This document shows, piece after piece, positions 48,362 to 60,804 of a stretch of 64,000 nt of DNA. The position numbers and the translations under genes were made by a program. The stretch spans positions 1,488,001 through 1,552,000 of the forward strand of contig JAADJZ010000008.1 of the NCBI GenBank assembly GCA_011032825.1. Reading direction: 5' to 3'. Numbering within the stretch: position 1 is the stretch's first letter; each line of letters begins with the position of its first letter. Source of the stretch: Massariosphaeria phaeospora (lineage: Eukaryota > Ascomycota > Dothideomycetes > Pleosporales). The notes under the pieces were generated by a model, which saw only the letters and a list, made by a program, of their open reading frames with translations, was not told the origin of the DNA and searched no databases.

Positions 48362-48945
48362 AGTACCGTTGGTATCATCACCAAGCCCGACTACCTCCGC
48401 CCGGGAACTCAGAACGAGCTTGCTTGGATCGAGTTGGCCCAGAACAAGAATGTCTACCTGCACCTCGGATGGCACGTATTGAGGAACCGAGGCGAAGACG
48501 AGATGAGCTTCAGCTTCGACCAGCGTAACGAGGCGGAGATGGCATTCTTCAGCAAGTGCCGATATGCCGACCTTCCTCCGAGCCACGTAGGCATTGTTGC
48601 ACTCCGCGAGCGCCTCAGCGAGCTGTTGGTCCGTCATTTAGTCTCAGAACTTCCAGCTTTGAAGAACGAGATGCGAATGACCCTCCAAAAGACAAACGAG
48701 GAAATCTCCCAGCTGGGCGCGGATCGTACTACCACGGCCAAGCAACGCGACATGCTCTTCAAGATAAGCATGAACATCAACGCCCTCCTCAACTCCGCTA
48801 TCAAGGGTACCTATGACCATGCGTTCTTTGCCCATTACAACAACCACGCCCCCGTTGACGACCGTAACAACGTCCGGCGATTCCGTGCTGTGATCCAACA
48901 TCTCAACATGGTTTTCTCCGACGTTGTACGCCTGCGCGGAATCTT
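48362..48945 (+). pseudogene. Dynamin-family GTPase fragment (end of G domain and start of stalk only)
   Basis: About 195 open codons match the central part of fungal dynamin-like GTPases. It starts at STVGIITKPDYLRPG (the G4-type TKPD motif), then LGWHVLRNR, EMSFSFDQRNEAE and LPALKNEMRMTLQKT, and ends RRFRAVIQHLNMVFSDVVRL. The upstream GTPase part with P-loop and DxxG is absent, and similarity stops abruptly near 48,945. The frame extends to 48,305 upstream and 49,033 downstream with unrelated sequence. There are no internal stops, so the truncation may be young or the piece may still be expressed. Most likely a broken gene copy. Confidence 0.75.
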
Positions 48946-50259
48946 AGCTTATCTTATCTGCTCTCATCCTGTAGGGTTGGTTTCCTGTAGCGTATGTAGG
49001 CTCTTTTTGCGAAACGCTGTGGATCGTAGTTAATATGCAAGCATAGATGGATGGATGGATGTTCTACGTGGAAAAAAGTAGGCGTTTCTAGAAAGGTAGG
49101 TAGATGGGATGTTTGGATTCGATTCGATTGAGTTGTCACGGTCATTCGTTCGGGGGCCGGCCATGGACATTCATTAAAACTCGACAGATAGATCGATCGA
49201 TTTGAGGATATCACGCACTCATCTACTCCTACTCCTACTCCCAACTCCCAACTCCACCCACCATGCCCCAAGCATCTATGCACCGCCGCCTCCATCGCAA
49301 ACTCCCAAATAAACAGCGCAGAAATGTCATCAACATGGCGCGAATATGATATTTGCCCAATCAGCCCAGCCCAGCCCAGCCCGCCACCATCCATCCACCA
49401 GCATGTTGTCCAGGGGGAATCTCATCGCATCTCATCGGTCGTCATAAAAAGCCAAAGCCCATGCAGCACGCAAAGCAAGCAAATAACCGAGGCAGGCCAA
49501 GCCGAACTGAGCCACGCGCTTGAAAAATCGCAGACGCATATGCAACAGAAGCGCTCCTCCATGAGTTGGGGAGCCGAAAATCCGCCGTCGCCGCCCCATG
49601 CCCATCCTCACGCGCATCCTGGATAGCAAAGTAGCACGTGTATGGATAGTTCATCATTATTAGACGGCGTGGCACAGCGTTCTGTGATGAAGCGTCCGCC
49701 TGCCCCATCATCATCGTCCGGGCCGCCACACCACTCCTCTTCGGATCGGCAGCACCTTGGAGCGAATAAGAAACAATAAAAGCGGGGGTATGTCAAAGAG
49801 GTAAATAAATATGAGCATCGTAACCGCAATCGCAATTGCAATTGCAAGTACAAAACCGTCTAGCCGTACTGGAGCGTTATGTCGCGGAAGATGAGACGAG
49901 GTATCGAAGTAAAAGCAGAAAAAAAATAACTGAAGGATGATGCGACAGGCGAGTGGAACCCGTAAATTCATGGTAAAAGACGGACCAATTTCGTGACGTT
50001 CCTGTGTATCTATCCTTCCGTTAACTCAGACCGACTCCAGACGCCGGAACAAATGGAGCTGACGACGTAAAGGATGGAACTCAATCGAGGTGGTGGAACG
50101 TTCGTCGTCCGGGGAACTGCTGACAGGCAGTAATGTCCGGAGGGAGGAGTCGAAGGGTGGATTTCTCGTCCTATTCGTGTTTGGGACAGTCAAATCATGG
50201 CTGGTTGAGGTTTCTCATCTAAATCCGAGTCGGGGGATAGTTAAGAGAGCCTTGATCAT
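48946..50259. other. Intergenic with several simple repeats; AreA 3' region
   Basis: No supported gene. Short tandem runs occur: TGGA near 49,045-49,060, ACTCCT/CTCCCA at 49,221-49,256, and CAGCC at 49,362-49,383. The stretch before 50,260 should be the AreA 3' UTR, since that gene reads leftward. Confidence 0.6.
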
Positions 50260-53181
50260 CTACAGACTCATAGTGAGCCATTCCCATTCTTGCGGCCCAG
50301 TGGACTGGAGGCTTTGACCCATAGCACCCATTGCAAGAGCCTGGTTCGTGGTGGAGGTGGTGGCGGTAGCTGGCACGGGAGCCGTCGAATCTTTTCTCCG
50401 CACAAGCGCGGGTGCTTTCCCAGTTGTGTCGTCCGCATTCGCCATCTCTAATTCTTGAGTACCACTCTTACTCTGACCTCGCGCTCGTTTCGGTGCTACA
50501 GTGACACCGCGTCCCTGGGAGTTGTTGGCTAAATTGGCAGGTTGCGATTTAGGTGGTCCAGGTGCAATAGGGACGACGCCGCTAGGTTTCGCTGTAGAAG
50601 CGCTGCCGCTGTTCGCGTTGGTGGCGCTAGGACCAACGGACCCGGTAGATTTCGGTGACTCAGAGTCTGCACCACTCGCCTTGCCGGATGTAGGTGTCGT
50701 GACGGGAGTGTGCGCCAGCGAATTCTTGCGTGAAGATTTCTTCGAGGACCGTGTCGAAGCCGAGCCAACTGGTGCCGTGTTTCCGCTTCCGCGATTGCGC
50801 TTCTTGATAACGTCAGTCTTGAGTGATAGCGGTCGTACGACTCCGTGCAGCTTCAAAAACAAACCACAGGCATTGCAGAGAGGGTGGCCTTCTGGATTTC
50901 GGCGCCATAGTGGGGTGGTTTGAGTGAAACAATTAGTACATGTCGTTGGAGGACCACCTTGCTCGCCCTGCTTCGTGCCCCCTGGACTCTGAGGGCGCGA
51001 TGGGGCCGCAGAGCTAAGACCGGACTCTGGCGGTGAGTTGGGTGACGACTGTGGTCGACCGTGCAGGGCGTGGATCAAACCGGCCGTATTTGGAGTCGAG
51101 CTGGTGCGGGGTATCTTTTGCCGACGCGGGTCATTCCCTCGATTGCGAATGTCACTGACCGAGGCAGCGGAGCCGTGTGTTCGCCCAAGACTGCCGCCCG
51201 GACTCCAATGCTCTTGCGGCGAAGGTACCATCTCGGTGGGTCCAATTGTTACGGTTTTTCGTGGAGGTCCGCCTGGATATCGTGCTGGCATTGGATTAAA
51301 TGTGTTAGAAAGATTCGTCTCCCACTGAATACCAGTATTGAAGTCAAGTGACACATCATCCATGGGCGAGTAGTCGTTTTTGGACGGCATGGTCCTGTCC
51401 GCAAATGCACCACCCTCGTCGTCTTCGGGGTCTGAGTCGGCGCCGAACGTGAAAATGTTCTCATGTCGTGGCATGTGCATGGGATCTTGTCGCATAGGGA
51501 GGCTGTTGTGCAGTACCTGAGAAGGATCAACATGTCCTGTTTGGCCAAAAGCTGATGTCGAGAAGGGCGCAGAGATGCTGGCGTTCGTTACAGCACTAAA
51601 CATGGAATCGCCTGTGCCGCTTGGGTTGAAGATGTACTGTGGCTGCATGGAGGTAGACAGATTAGAAGGCCGGTGAGGTCCATATGAGCTGCTGATAGCA
51701 TGTGGGCCACGCATGTCCATGCCACTACGATCAAAGTACATCTGGTTCTCTTCGGGGATGGGCTGCGGCGTCGACACGGTGGACGGGAAGGCGGAGCTAG
51801 GGGGGGAGTAGAAGTCGGTCGAGTTCAGCGACGACGCCATGGAGTTGGTATTGTAGAGGTTGCTGTACGACGCGCTCTGGTTCATGAGCGGCGACCCGAC
51901 GGGCGAGAAGCCGAAGCTCTGCTGGAAAGGACCAGCGGAGCTTATTATCGGGTCCTCATGGAGCTGGAATGTGTCGATGGAGAAGGGCACCTGCGGCTGC
52001 GTGGAGTGGTAGCTCGGCGGCTGCATGGAGTGGTCGAGCGAGTAGTGAGCCAGCGCCGACTCGGCGTCCGGATCGTGGGGGATCATGATGTTGTTGACGG
52101 GCGGGACCTGAGGAGACGCCTCTGCTCGTCGCTTGGGAGGCTGATAAGACGTTAGCGGGCTGGCGAGGGGGGACGGCGGGGCGGCAGATAAGGCACTCAC
52201 ACGGCGCTCGTCAATACTGGTCTTGCGAACGTGCCGCTGGACATAGCCAAACTCATTCTCTCGCGGGACATGTGGCGGGAAGGAGGGAGCGGAGGCGTGG
52301 GCGAGCGAGAGGTCTTGGTCGTGGGATTGATTAGCCTTCCTTATCGGTATCGCTGGCGCGGTTGCATGTGAGGCCGCCCTGCTCTCATTCGACGGCGACG
52401 CGGGCAGTCCTGCTGGCGATCCTACCGACGACGGCAATATAAAATCGTCCAGATTCATTGCATCCGAGGGCTGCGGCTGCGCGTGCTGGTCCACCGAGTT
52501 CCGCAGCTGCGCGATTCCGCTCGGGGCGGACCTGGGCGCGGGCCGCCCACTGGGCGTCGACGGCGGCGGAGGGTTCATGGCGTGCCTGTGCCGGTGCCTG
52601 TACACGAGCAGCCAGCAGTTAGCATCAGTTCAGCGTCGCTCCGGTCGCACCAAGCTGGCGACGCGGTAAGCAGTTGGGACATGGCGTGTTCCGTACCCTC
52701 TATTGCGATCGAGCTCGGCACGCCGCATGCTCATGGCCATCATTCGCCAGGTCAGATTCTCCATGCGCTCCGCGTTTGGGAGCTGCGTCTTCGCCCTGGA
52801 ATACAGCTTCCATATCTGCGTGCCCAGCGGATCGTTCTTCTGCATTTCCTCCGGCGTCTCTAGCGGCGGGTTGCTTGCATCGTTGGTCAGGTTGGGGAAG
52901 AGGGAGTCGTCGAGCACGCCCTGGCGAGCGGCCGCGGGCGGGGGCAGGAAATCCAGCGTGTCCAAACTGCTGCCCGGGTCGGCTGCTGTCGAGTGCGAAT
53001 TCTGGCGGACGGTGTGTGAGCCGGACCTGGAGTGCGGAGGGCCTGGCGGGAGGGCAGCGTGTCTGGCGTGTCTGGCCGAAGATGATGTAGGACTGGGCTT
53101 GGGCTGCCGGTGCGCATGTGGCCCAGCAAAGGCGCCAGAGAGGGCAGAGCGTGGGGTAGTATGCGACTGGGGATGCGACAT
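50260..53181 (-). CDS. areA: Nitrogen regulatory GATA transcription factor AreA/NIT2
   Basis: Global activator of nitrogen-catabolite genes when preferred nitrogen is scarce. Minus-strand exons 53,181-52,697; 52,597-52,201; 52,140-50,260 give 920 residues. Exon 1 carries the DUF1752 block ([20 protein letters not shown], then [10 protein letters not shown]). Next come [17 protein letters not shown] and KTSIDERR. A single GATA zinc finger CX2CX17CX2C lies at about 692-717 ([18 protein letters not shown], then [13 protein letters not shown]), with a basic tail. The C-terminus EWEWLTMSL is the conserved AreA tail that contacts the repressor NmrA. Introns are 99 nt and 60 nt. The 60-nt one (52,141-52,200) has GTGAGT, GCTAAC and CAG; it is 3n and stop-free, so retention would add 20 residues. 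An in-frame upstream ATG at 53,466 would add a His/Ala repeat leader. Confidence 0.95.
52141..52200 (-). other. Stop-free 60-nt intron in areA
   Basis: On the minus strand it starts GTGAGT, has GCTAAC 13 nt before the end, and finishes TATCAG. Removing it joins SIDERR to [14 protein letters not shown], the conserved order in AreA proteins. Because it is in frame, an ORF finder reads through it. Confidence 0.75.
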
Positions 53182-56100
53182 GGTGCTGGGCAAAATCCTG
53201 GGGATGCCCGAAGCGGCGCACCGCGATCTCACGGGCGCTGCAGACGGCGGTGCTTGCTTTTGCGCTGGGCCCACGGGGAAGCGCAGCAGTGCTGCAGCGG
53301 GCGTCTGGCGTCTGGCGCAGGCAGTGAGCTCGTGTGGCCTGGGGCGGGAGACGTCGGTCAGCAGCAGCGAGGTGGTGAAGAACGGGCAGTTGGAGTGATC
53401 AGGGCGGGGGAAGTGAGCGCACAGGCTGGTGCGGGTGTGGGCGTGGGCGTGGGCGTGGGCGGGCACCTACGACAGCGGCCGGGCAGCTTGGCGGCGGTGT
53501 TCTGGCGACAGCGGCCGTGCTGCCTGCTTGCTGGCTTGGAGCTGCTGGAGCTGGAGCTGGAGCTGGTGCTGCTCCTCGGTTTCCTCTCCACTCACTCGCT
53601 CGTGGAGGGGGAGAGGGGAGAGACTCGGGGGAGGTTCGCTGTGGGGGTGCTGGCCTCGACGGCAAATCACACGGCGCCGTGGCTGACGGCACCCTCAAGC
53701 ATGTGCTGCCGAACGGCCCAGGGCATCCCTGTATACCTCTCTGCGAGCGTCGGCGGCTGGCCTTGAGGCTTGAGGTCTGAACCCGCCCGGCAAGGCGACG
53801 AAAACGAGACCACCCCACCGCCAGAGCCCAGCAGCACCGCTACCGCTACCGCTGTCCAACGGCCGCGTCGCAGCGTCGCCAAAAAGCAACCGCACAGGCA
53901 CACGACCACCTCAACACTCTGGAAGTCTGCGCGTCCGCATCTCCGCCAGCCCAGCCCAGCTCAGCCCGACAACTCAACTCCACTCCGCGCGCTGTTGGCG
54001 TCATACAGCAGCCAGCAGCCGTGGGAGCGACCGGAGAACTGCACCTGTGGGCGCCTCATTGCCTCAACATGCACGCTGCCGCGCTACCTACCCTGTCAGG
54101 GTGAAGGACCGCCTGAACCGTGCGACGCGGTCAATTTGGACAGCTCGGACGACTACTGACGACCCTGACGACTCTGACGACGCCTTGCGCGCTGGGGCGT
54201 GGGCCTGCGCTGGCGGCTGCGGGTGACGACGAGGCGTGGCGTGCAGCGTGGGGAGAGCGACATGGACCGCGCAGCGGCGTCGATGTAAAGCTTGCAGTTC
54301 GCAGAGGCACTGGACGGAGTGTGTTGTTGCTCTCTCGTCGTCCGGCGTTTGATCATGGGCCAGCTGCTAGCGCCCAAAGTACCACAGCGCCCCCGATCTC
54401 GCAGCAAACCAACCCTCAGCCCGGGTGGAGCTTTTAGCAAGCAAGCAAGAGCCGCTTGAAGCTGGCCAGCTCCATTGTTGCTTGCTAGCAGCATGGTAGC
54501 TGGCGTCTGTGAGCTTTGAGCAGCCGGCTCGAGGGCACGGGAAAGGACAATATCGACGCTGTGCATTTTCATTGGCTGCTCCCGCTCTTCAGTATACTGT
54601 CTACGGGTCGGCTGCAGCGCCTAGTGGTGGGCCCTCAGCATGCAGCTGTGGCGGCACGGCCTGCATCATCACCATGGCACGACCCGTGAGTCGTTCGCCG
54701 CCGACCTCAGTCTCCCCTTCAACACAGCCGAAAAGACAGGCTCCATCAGCACGCACACCATCGTGGCGAACGCGACCCTGATCGCTGCAAGCCTCGCGTC
54801 ATGATGCCAGACGGCAAATTCTTAACCTTCAATTCCCCAAGCTATCTCCCTGGATTATCCGAAGCTGAGGGCGCTTTTCCGCCATCGATGCAGTAGTGCG
54901 GTGAAGGTAGCGACAACGGGCCGAAGAAGTGCCTTTCCTACACATCCCGACATCGCCCGACATCTGGTATCAGAAAGGACCCTGACTGACAGGTCCATGG
55001 GGCTGATAATGCTCCACTATTATTGCTTGCACATTGCACAACATCTCCACCACGCCCGGGCGCGAGCCCTAGCACGTGTGTCTGGGAGACCTGAGCGTGA
55101 CTTGGTTGCGACACCGCTTCGCGTCTCCACCGGGCGATTTGAGGTTGAGGTTTGATACCCGGTTTGTTGGTAGCTATGTATAGGTTTTGTGGGGTTCTGC
55201 GACCTTCTTGTTTGGAGATACTTGCACTTACTCCAAACACTCCCTTCTGGCACGCGGCACTCAGTCGTTGCGCAAGGGTTCTGAAATGGACGTACCGAGT
55301 GGAGAAGCAAGAATTGCGCTTAGCCCCGGCAAACACTCGACACTTTCTCGGATGATTGAACAGAGATCGCAATCGCGATCCACATCCTCGCAAGCATGTA
55401 CTTAGATCGAGACTATCTAGAACGTTAGTCTGGTACATCAGTGTATACTTGCTCGATTCGCATTGCCACATCCGTCCGGCTGTAAGTTGCTGTCTTGTGA
55501 ACAGTACGGAGCACTCGGGACTGGACTGTAGGGAGGGTTCTCTAAGCACTAAGTCTCGATTAGTGAGCCTGCCTGATGAAGAGCTGACGAGACTGAATAG
55601 CCATAGAATGGAGTTTATTCCGTAGTGTTTGTAGTTGACGTCGCGCGTTGACTCGACCCAATAGAGGGGTCACCAAAGAGGCGACCCTTGTTTCACACCC
55701 TACAGTAGATGCTGGTGGGGCTTTCACATGCGCCCATCAACAACATCTCTGCCCTTCTGATACTAGACGGCTCCGAGAACATAAACTTTATGACGTGAAC
55801 ACCACCTCCCGAGACGGGTTTCAGCCGGCAGGCGCGTCGCGTTCACCGTTGACCACACGAGGAGGCCAAGCTGTGCTCCCGAGGTCCGCTCTATAACACG
55901 GGCTGCGAAGACAGGGTTTTGGCGGGTCGAGGTGCGTTCGGTGGACAAGGAATGCGTGGGGTTCGCATGCACGCCACCGTGGCCTAGGCGTCGCCATCCC
56001 TGCTACGCCGCTGACATGCAGGAGCTAAAGCCGCTTCAATCCGCCAAGTGCGGGCCTCAGCTCGCTTTCGCTGCGTGGTGAGTGAATTGCTGCGCGACCC

Positions 56101-58649
56101 AACCCAACCAACCAACAGGGAAAGTTGGAGACGCAAAATTTTGCAGAACCTGCTCCAGTGAAAGCGCCTCGGGTTCATCTCATCCGATGTCACCGCGGAG
56201 AACGCTGATATGAAAGCGAGAACGCCTGCACCCAGAGTCAGTCTAGAATCCAGGCCCGTCCTGCCTTCCGGTCAACCGCTGCTGCCGCAATAAATCGCCC
56301 TGGTCCATCCCGAGCCGACGCCTGTTCGAGCAGGGCGAAACTCTTCCGGTGTTTGCGGGGCGCAATCTGGAGAGAGCGCCTTCACGCGCGATCCCTGAGG
56401 TGTGACTGCGGGATGCGTGGGGGTCGGAGTACGTGTTAGATTCGGTGATGACCTGGGGAGTATCGACCAGAGGCTAGAGCACCCACCCACACCGATCAGA
56501 GCGTGGGTAAAGTGGAGAGAAGTTTTCGTCCCGGACGCCGGTTGACAACTACGGCAGGAGGAGAGACTGCTCGTGTGCCCTTCAATGCAGACGCTCGCGT
56601 GCCTTGAAGTTGTCTGCTTCATAATCCCAACTCGTATCGCTCCACCACTGTTAGGCCCGAGCCCTCGCCAACACCGGACTCGAGTATTATTACCTGCAGA
56701 TAGTCCTTTATTACTTGATTCTTGTTTGAGAACTGTTGTACTAGGGCACTAGCTTGTCTCCTTGATGCCGGGTGCGCCAGCGAGGCGTGTCGATTTCCTG
56801 GACGTGGCACTCCATGGAAAACAACACCAATCAGAGGACCCGTTTCTCCCTATCAGATTCCAAAGGCTAAGTCCATGTTGTCGAGAAGCAAGTCGCTCAC
56901 GGATATAGGGTAGCTATGTGTAACCTTGGCATCCGGATGCAGGTACGAGAGGGTTCACGGGCGGAGCGGGAAGGCGAGCGGAAGATCGAAAGGGTCCAAG
57001 GGTCCAAGGGTCCCGAGGGTCGATTGGAAGAGGATTGTTAGAGAGCGGGAGATAGCTTTACTTTATACAGTGAGCGGAAGGACGTGCCCACAGCGATCCA
57101 CGCTGAGGCAATCGCAGCTTATCTTTGCGACATTGATAACGACATTTCCAGGCTCCATGGCTCCAACCTACCAATAGCAGGCCTAATCGCTGTCATTCTC
57201 CGCCAACATTGGATATTCGCTTGATGCAGTGCGCCCATGGTGTTACAGGGTTGGCGACCATATCACCGCCTTTGGGCCAGACTCGACTGTTGAGCTTCCT
57301 ATCGTGGCTCTCGAAACAATCTTATCTCGCGGCGCTGAAGCATGACTTGCAGCCGCATATCAGGACCTCATTGCTCCCAACCAACCGCATGTCTCCATTT
57401 TGAGATAAGGCTTAGTTAGGCCCTGCCTTTCGTGCCCTGAGTGTTCCAGCTTCTGGTAGAACCTAGCCTGTGTCACAAGAGCTGAGCTGGCCGACGACGA
57501 CATCTCGTAGCCGCTTCACCCGCGATACACATGCCTTAACAGTTGACAGGGAATACAGAAAGACCGTGTAAGAGTACTTTGCGAAGGCAGTCTATTCATA
57601 CTTCCTGGGCTTATTGGTGTGCTATGATGCTTCTGCTTTTCTCGGTTGGTGAAAGGCGCATGTTTGTGTGCAACCAACGCACGGCACCGGAGCAATCAGT
57701 TTAGTGAGTCCCTGATCAGTAACAGTGTCTGATAACAATCCCTTGATAACATTGGCGTATACGATTCCCACTTCCCGTATGGTGATCAGTGACGGGGAGT
57801 GTGTCGGGACTTTCCCTAACATGTGTGGCTGCCGTCGCGTTTCGCTGAGGTTGGAATTGCCAACCGTGGGACAAGACCGTCACATTCCTTATCTTTTTTT
57901 CCAGACATGGCTGTCGTAAAAGTGCTGGAGGTGTCGTTACAAAGAGTTGGTCCTGTCCAGATGGCGAGCTCCGCCGTTAGTTGCAGGTGAGTCTTGTCCT
58001 CACTCGCGACTTGTCTTGTTCCCGTGAGCCTCTTGTCCTGGTGCCTGGCTGCCTTCCCCTCCCTTGACGGTCTCCTCTCCCAAAACCTTGCTCGCAGCCA
58101 TAAACCTAGTAACGTATCATCAGCGAAGCCCTGGTTGTCTGCCACCCAGGCCGCATGGCAGATTCGAAGAAAAGAGTGTCCTACATTGCGCCGGCATAGC
58201 CACCGAGGCCACGCATATCCTGTGCCTGCCCGGCTGTCATTCGCATAAGACTCTCCAGGTCGGCCATGTTCGCGGTCAGTTGCGCGAGCTGTGCTTGGAG
58301 GTGCGAAAGCTGGCGGGGCTTCTGGGACGGCATGGTGCTCAGGCGCGAATTGCCCGTCTGTGATCGTGGGAGGTTCGACATTCCGGGTCCGTGTTTGTGC
58401 ACGGGTAGCTGTCGAGGACTCCGGAGCGTGGGGTGGTCGTGCTTCGTTGTTGCTGTGGTTGTGGAGGGGGCAAGGTGGGGACGCGTCGAGCTTTGGCCGC
58501 GGCAACCTTGGCGCTCCACTCCACTCGCGAAACCTTTCCGAAGCTCTCTTCAGGACCTTGCATCATCTTGATACCGACCATCGGATTCGCCTTCCTAACG
58601 TGTGCCGACTTTCAACACACCTTTGCGCTTGAGGACATCGCAGCTTGTT
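53182..58649. other. 5.4 kb without a recognised gene; includes long areA upstream region
   Basis: Composition is balanced, not RIP-like, yet no frame shows a domain or coding pattern. The part next to areA (53,182-54,600) has low-complexity runs: (GTGGGC)n at about 53,437-53,462 and GGAGCT repeats near 53,540-53,570. It probably includes a long areA leader with several short upstream frames. The 229-codon minus-strand frame at 57,816-58,505 has no domain and overlaps frames on the other strand. I saw no tRNA. Confidence 0.45.
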
Positions 58650-59051
58650 ATGCCGACCCCACAGACTGTCCGCCGATGGATCCTAACAGGCGCTGTGACC
58701 GCAATTACGATGACCGGAACCATCTACGGCGCGGGATTGAAAAGCAGACAGGAGTCGCACCAGGTCCGTATTTGTTCGTCACGGTCATGTTCTTTTCTCC
58801 ATTTTGACCTTCTGGTCACTCAATGCACTGCTCACACAAAGCTCCAGAATCCTCGCAATCTAGGCGTTCTAAACTGATGCATTTGACAGGAACATAAACA
58901 AATACTAGAAGCTACACCCGAGCAACGCATCGCTCAATTAGAGGCCGTTCGAACCGAGCTAGTGAGGAGCAAGACTGAGATAGAGAGAAAAATGGCGCAG
59001 CAAACTGCACATCGCCGACAGAGAGAAGAGGAAGCTAAAGCTGCGAAGTGA
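58650..59051 (+). CDS. Small membrane protein with C-terminal coiled coil, unknown function
   Basis: Exons 58,650-58,763 and 58,890-59,051 (126-nt intron ending TTTGACAG, phase 0) give 91 residues. The N-terminus (MPTPQTVRRWILTGAVTAIT) has a basic start and one likely membrane segment at about 10-29. The remainder is charged and helix-forming with heptad character (ILEATPEQRIAQLEAVRTEL, then IERKMAQQ) and ends in a Lys/Glu-rich tail. This plan resembles small mitochondrial inner-membrane assembly proteins of fungi, but I cannot name the family. The start codon is chosen because the membrane segment follows directly; an upstream GTG frame is unlikely. Confidence 0.62.
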
Positions 59052-60804
59052 ACCGCCCCTTCTGCCTGCTTCTGGATGTCAGATGAGCCAGCACAGCCTC
59101 AATTTTCCTCGACGAGAAGACGAGTACTGAAAGGATCGATACCGCGTCGTAGACGAGTCGAGCTTGGACCTCCCGGGCCCGGCGTGACTATCATCAACCC
59201 AGGGGGTGCCGTCGAGAATTGGAATCGTCCGCGTCTCTCAGAGACGTTGGGTGGGTTGCCTCGTCACGATTAGGATCCAAAGTCCGAAGACTTCGCATCT
59301 CGTCGCAGATCGTAGGACGGATATTTGACAGGAAGAGGGTGAGGGGATACCGCGGAGAGTCCCGCTGCCAGTGCTTGGTCACAAGTGCTCCGACAGCTAT
59401 GTTGCTATGTCGTATCCTAGCACCTGGTTAATGGACAGCGTACATTTACTCTTCACCCTTATGCCATAGAATCGATGATACCCTGAAATTCTATTTTCAC
59501 ATAGAGATACTCGGTAGCGTTTCCGGTTTTCGTCATTCCGCCGAGAATTATACCGGCTTGCCTTAGACATGTCCAAAGCCAATAAAAAGAAAAGTGGCGC
59601 GGAGGGCGGACGTCTAGATGAAACGAAAACCTCGTAACTTTTGGCAAAATCTCAAAAATAAGATCCGTAAGATATCTGGCCAATGTCTCAATCATCCTCA
59701 CCTGTTCTCCACTTTCAAGACACAAATGACTCCTACCGACGCCTTCATCTATACATGTCGGGAGAAATTCGGCAAAGCGAAACGGGGTCCAACATGGGGA
59801 TAAATCAGAAGATATCCTGGATTCGCCCATGCCACTTGCGCATAAACCGGTGCACAAGCGATCTCCGCGGCCGATCTTCGGTTTGGTGGTGTGCAGGCAT
59901 GCATCATGACTGCATGGCTTCGGTATGCAGAGAATATCCACAGTAGTTCCGCTATTCCCATTCGTCTGTTGCAGCTACCGAAGCTCGCCCACTCGTTGAG
60001 CAACAAAAGATTGGTTATCGGATCGACCTTCCAAGTCTTTAGGCAGACTTTTTGCCGCTTCTATGATTTCTTCGCCAATGTCACTTACATCGCCCCGTCT
60101 CTCGGATCGAACGACTTTGATAGGCAATTCACATGTGCTATGGCATCGATGTCGGACGGCACTTATCAACGGTACCATGAATACCACAAGCAGCATTTGA
60201 ATGTCAACCCTGTTCCTAGCTACTGGCCTCGATACCTCTTCGTCCTGCATTCTGCAAAACTCGACTATATTACTAGAGTTGGAAACTCGATTCGAGACCG
60301 TGGGTCCTATTCAGCTTCAGCACCGCTCATTGTCTGCTACTACTCTCTAGTCGAGATATGCGCTGTCGATAATTAGCACCCCGGTAGTCGCTACAAAAGG
60401 GCGGCTCCTGAGAAGTCTGTCCATGTTGGCATTGACACCAAGTCTTCGTGACCATACCATACTCTGGTTCGCCGTGTGCCGCGTGCCGCTGGTTCAGAAG
60501 GCGCCGTCAGGATACTCCACTTCATTTCTCCTCACCCAAGGACGTGGCCTTGAACTTATACTGTTTGTTACAATTCCGCCTATTCAAACATTTCAACACT
60601 CAGCTTATACCAAGCGCAAGAGTGGCATAAGATGTTGGAAGTACAATAAAACACTCAATATTATCATGTGTCCACATGCTCAGTTCTACTCGAATTGATG
60701 TTCTACATCACGACCCAATCTATATGTAGTTAATCTTCAATACATCGAGCTCTTTGCCCCGCATTTCCGGTGCTGCTCTCTCCTCCATCGCAGGGGGTTG
60801 ATAT
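59052..60804. other. Intergenic, no recognised gene
   Basis: Two long frames, plus 59,891-60,376 (161 codons) and minus 59,459-59,941 (160 codons), partly overlap, and neither shows a domain. I do not call either a gene. The right end should be the 3' UTR of the viperin-like gene. Confidence 0.5.

Noticed and set aside
57816..58505. 229-codon minus-strand frame
   Set aside because: Pro/Arg/Thr-rich with no domain, overlapped by equally long frames on the other strand. Probably chance in GC-balanced DNA.
59891..60376. 161-codon plus-strand frame
   Set aside because: No recognisable motif and no splice or promoter support. It cannot be separated from chance.
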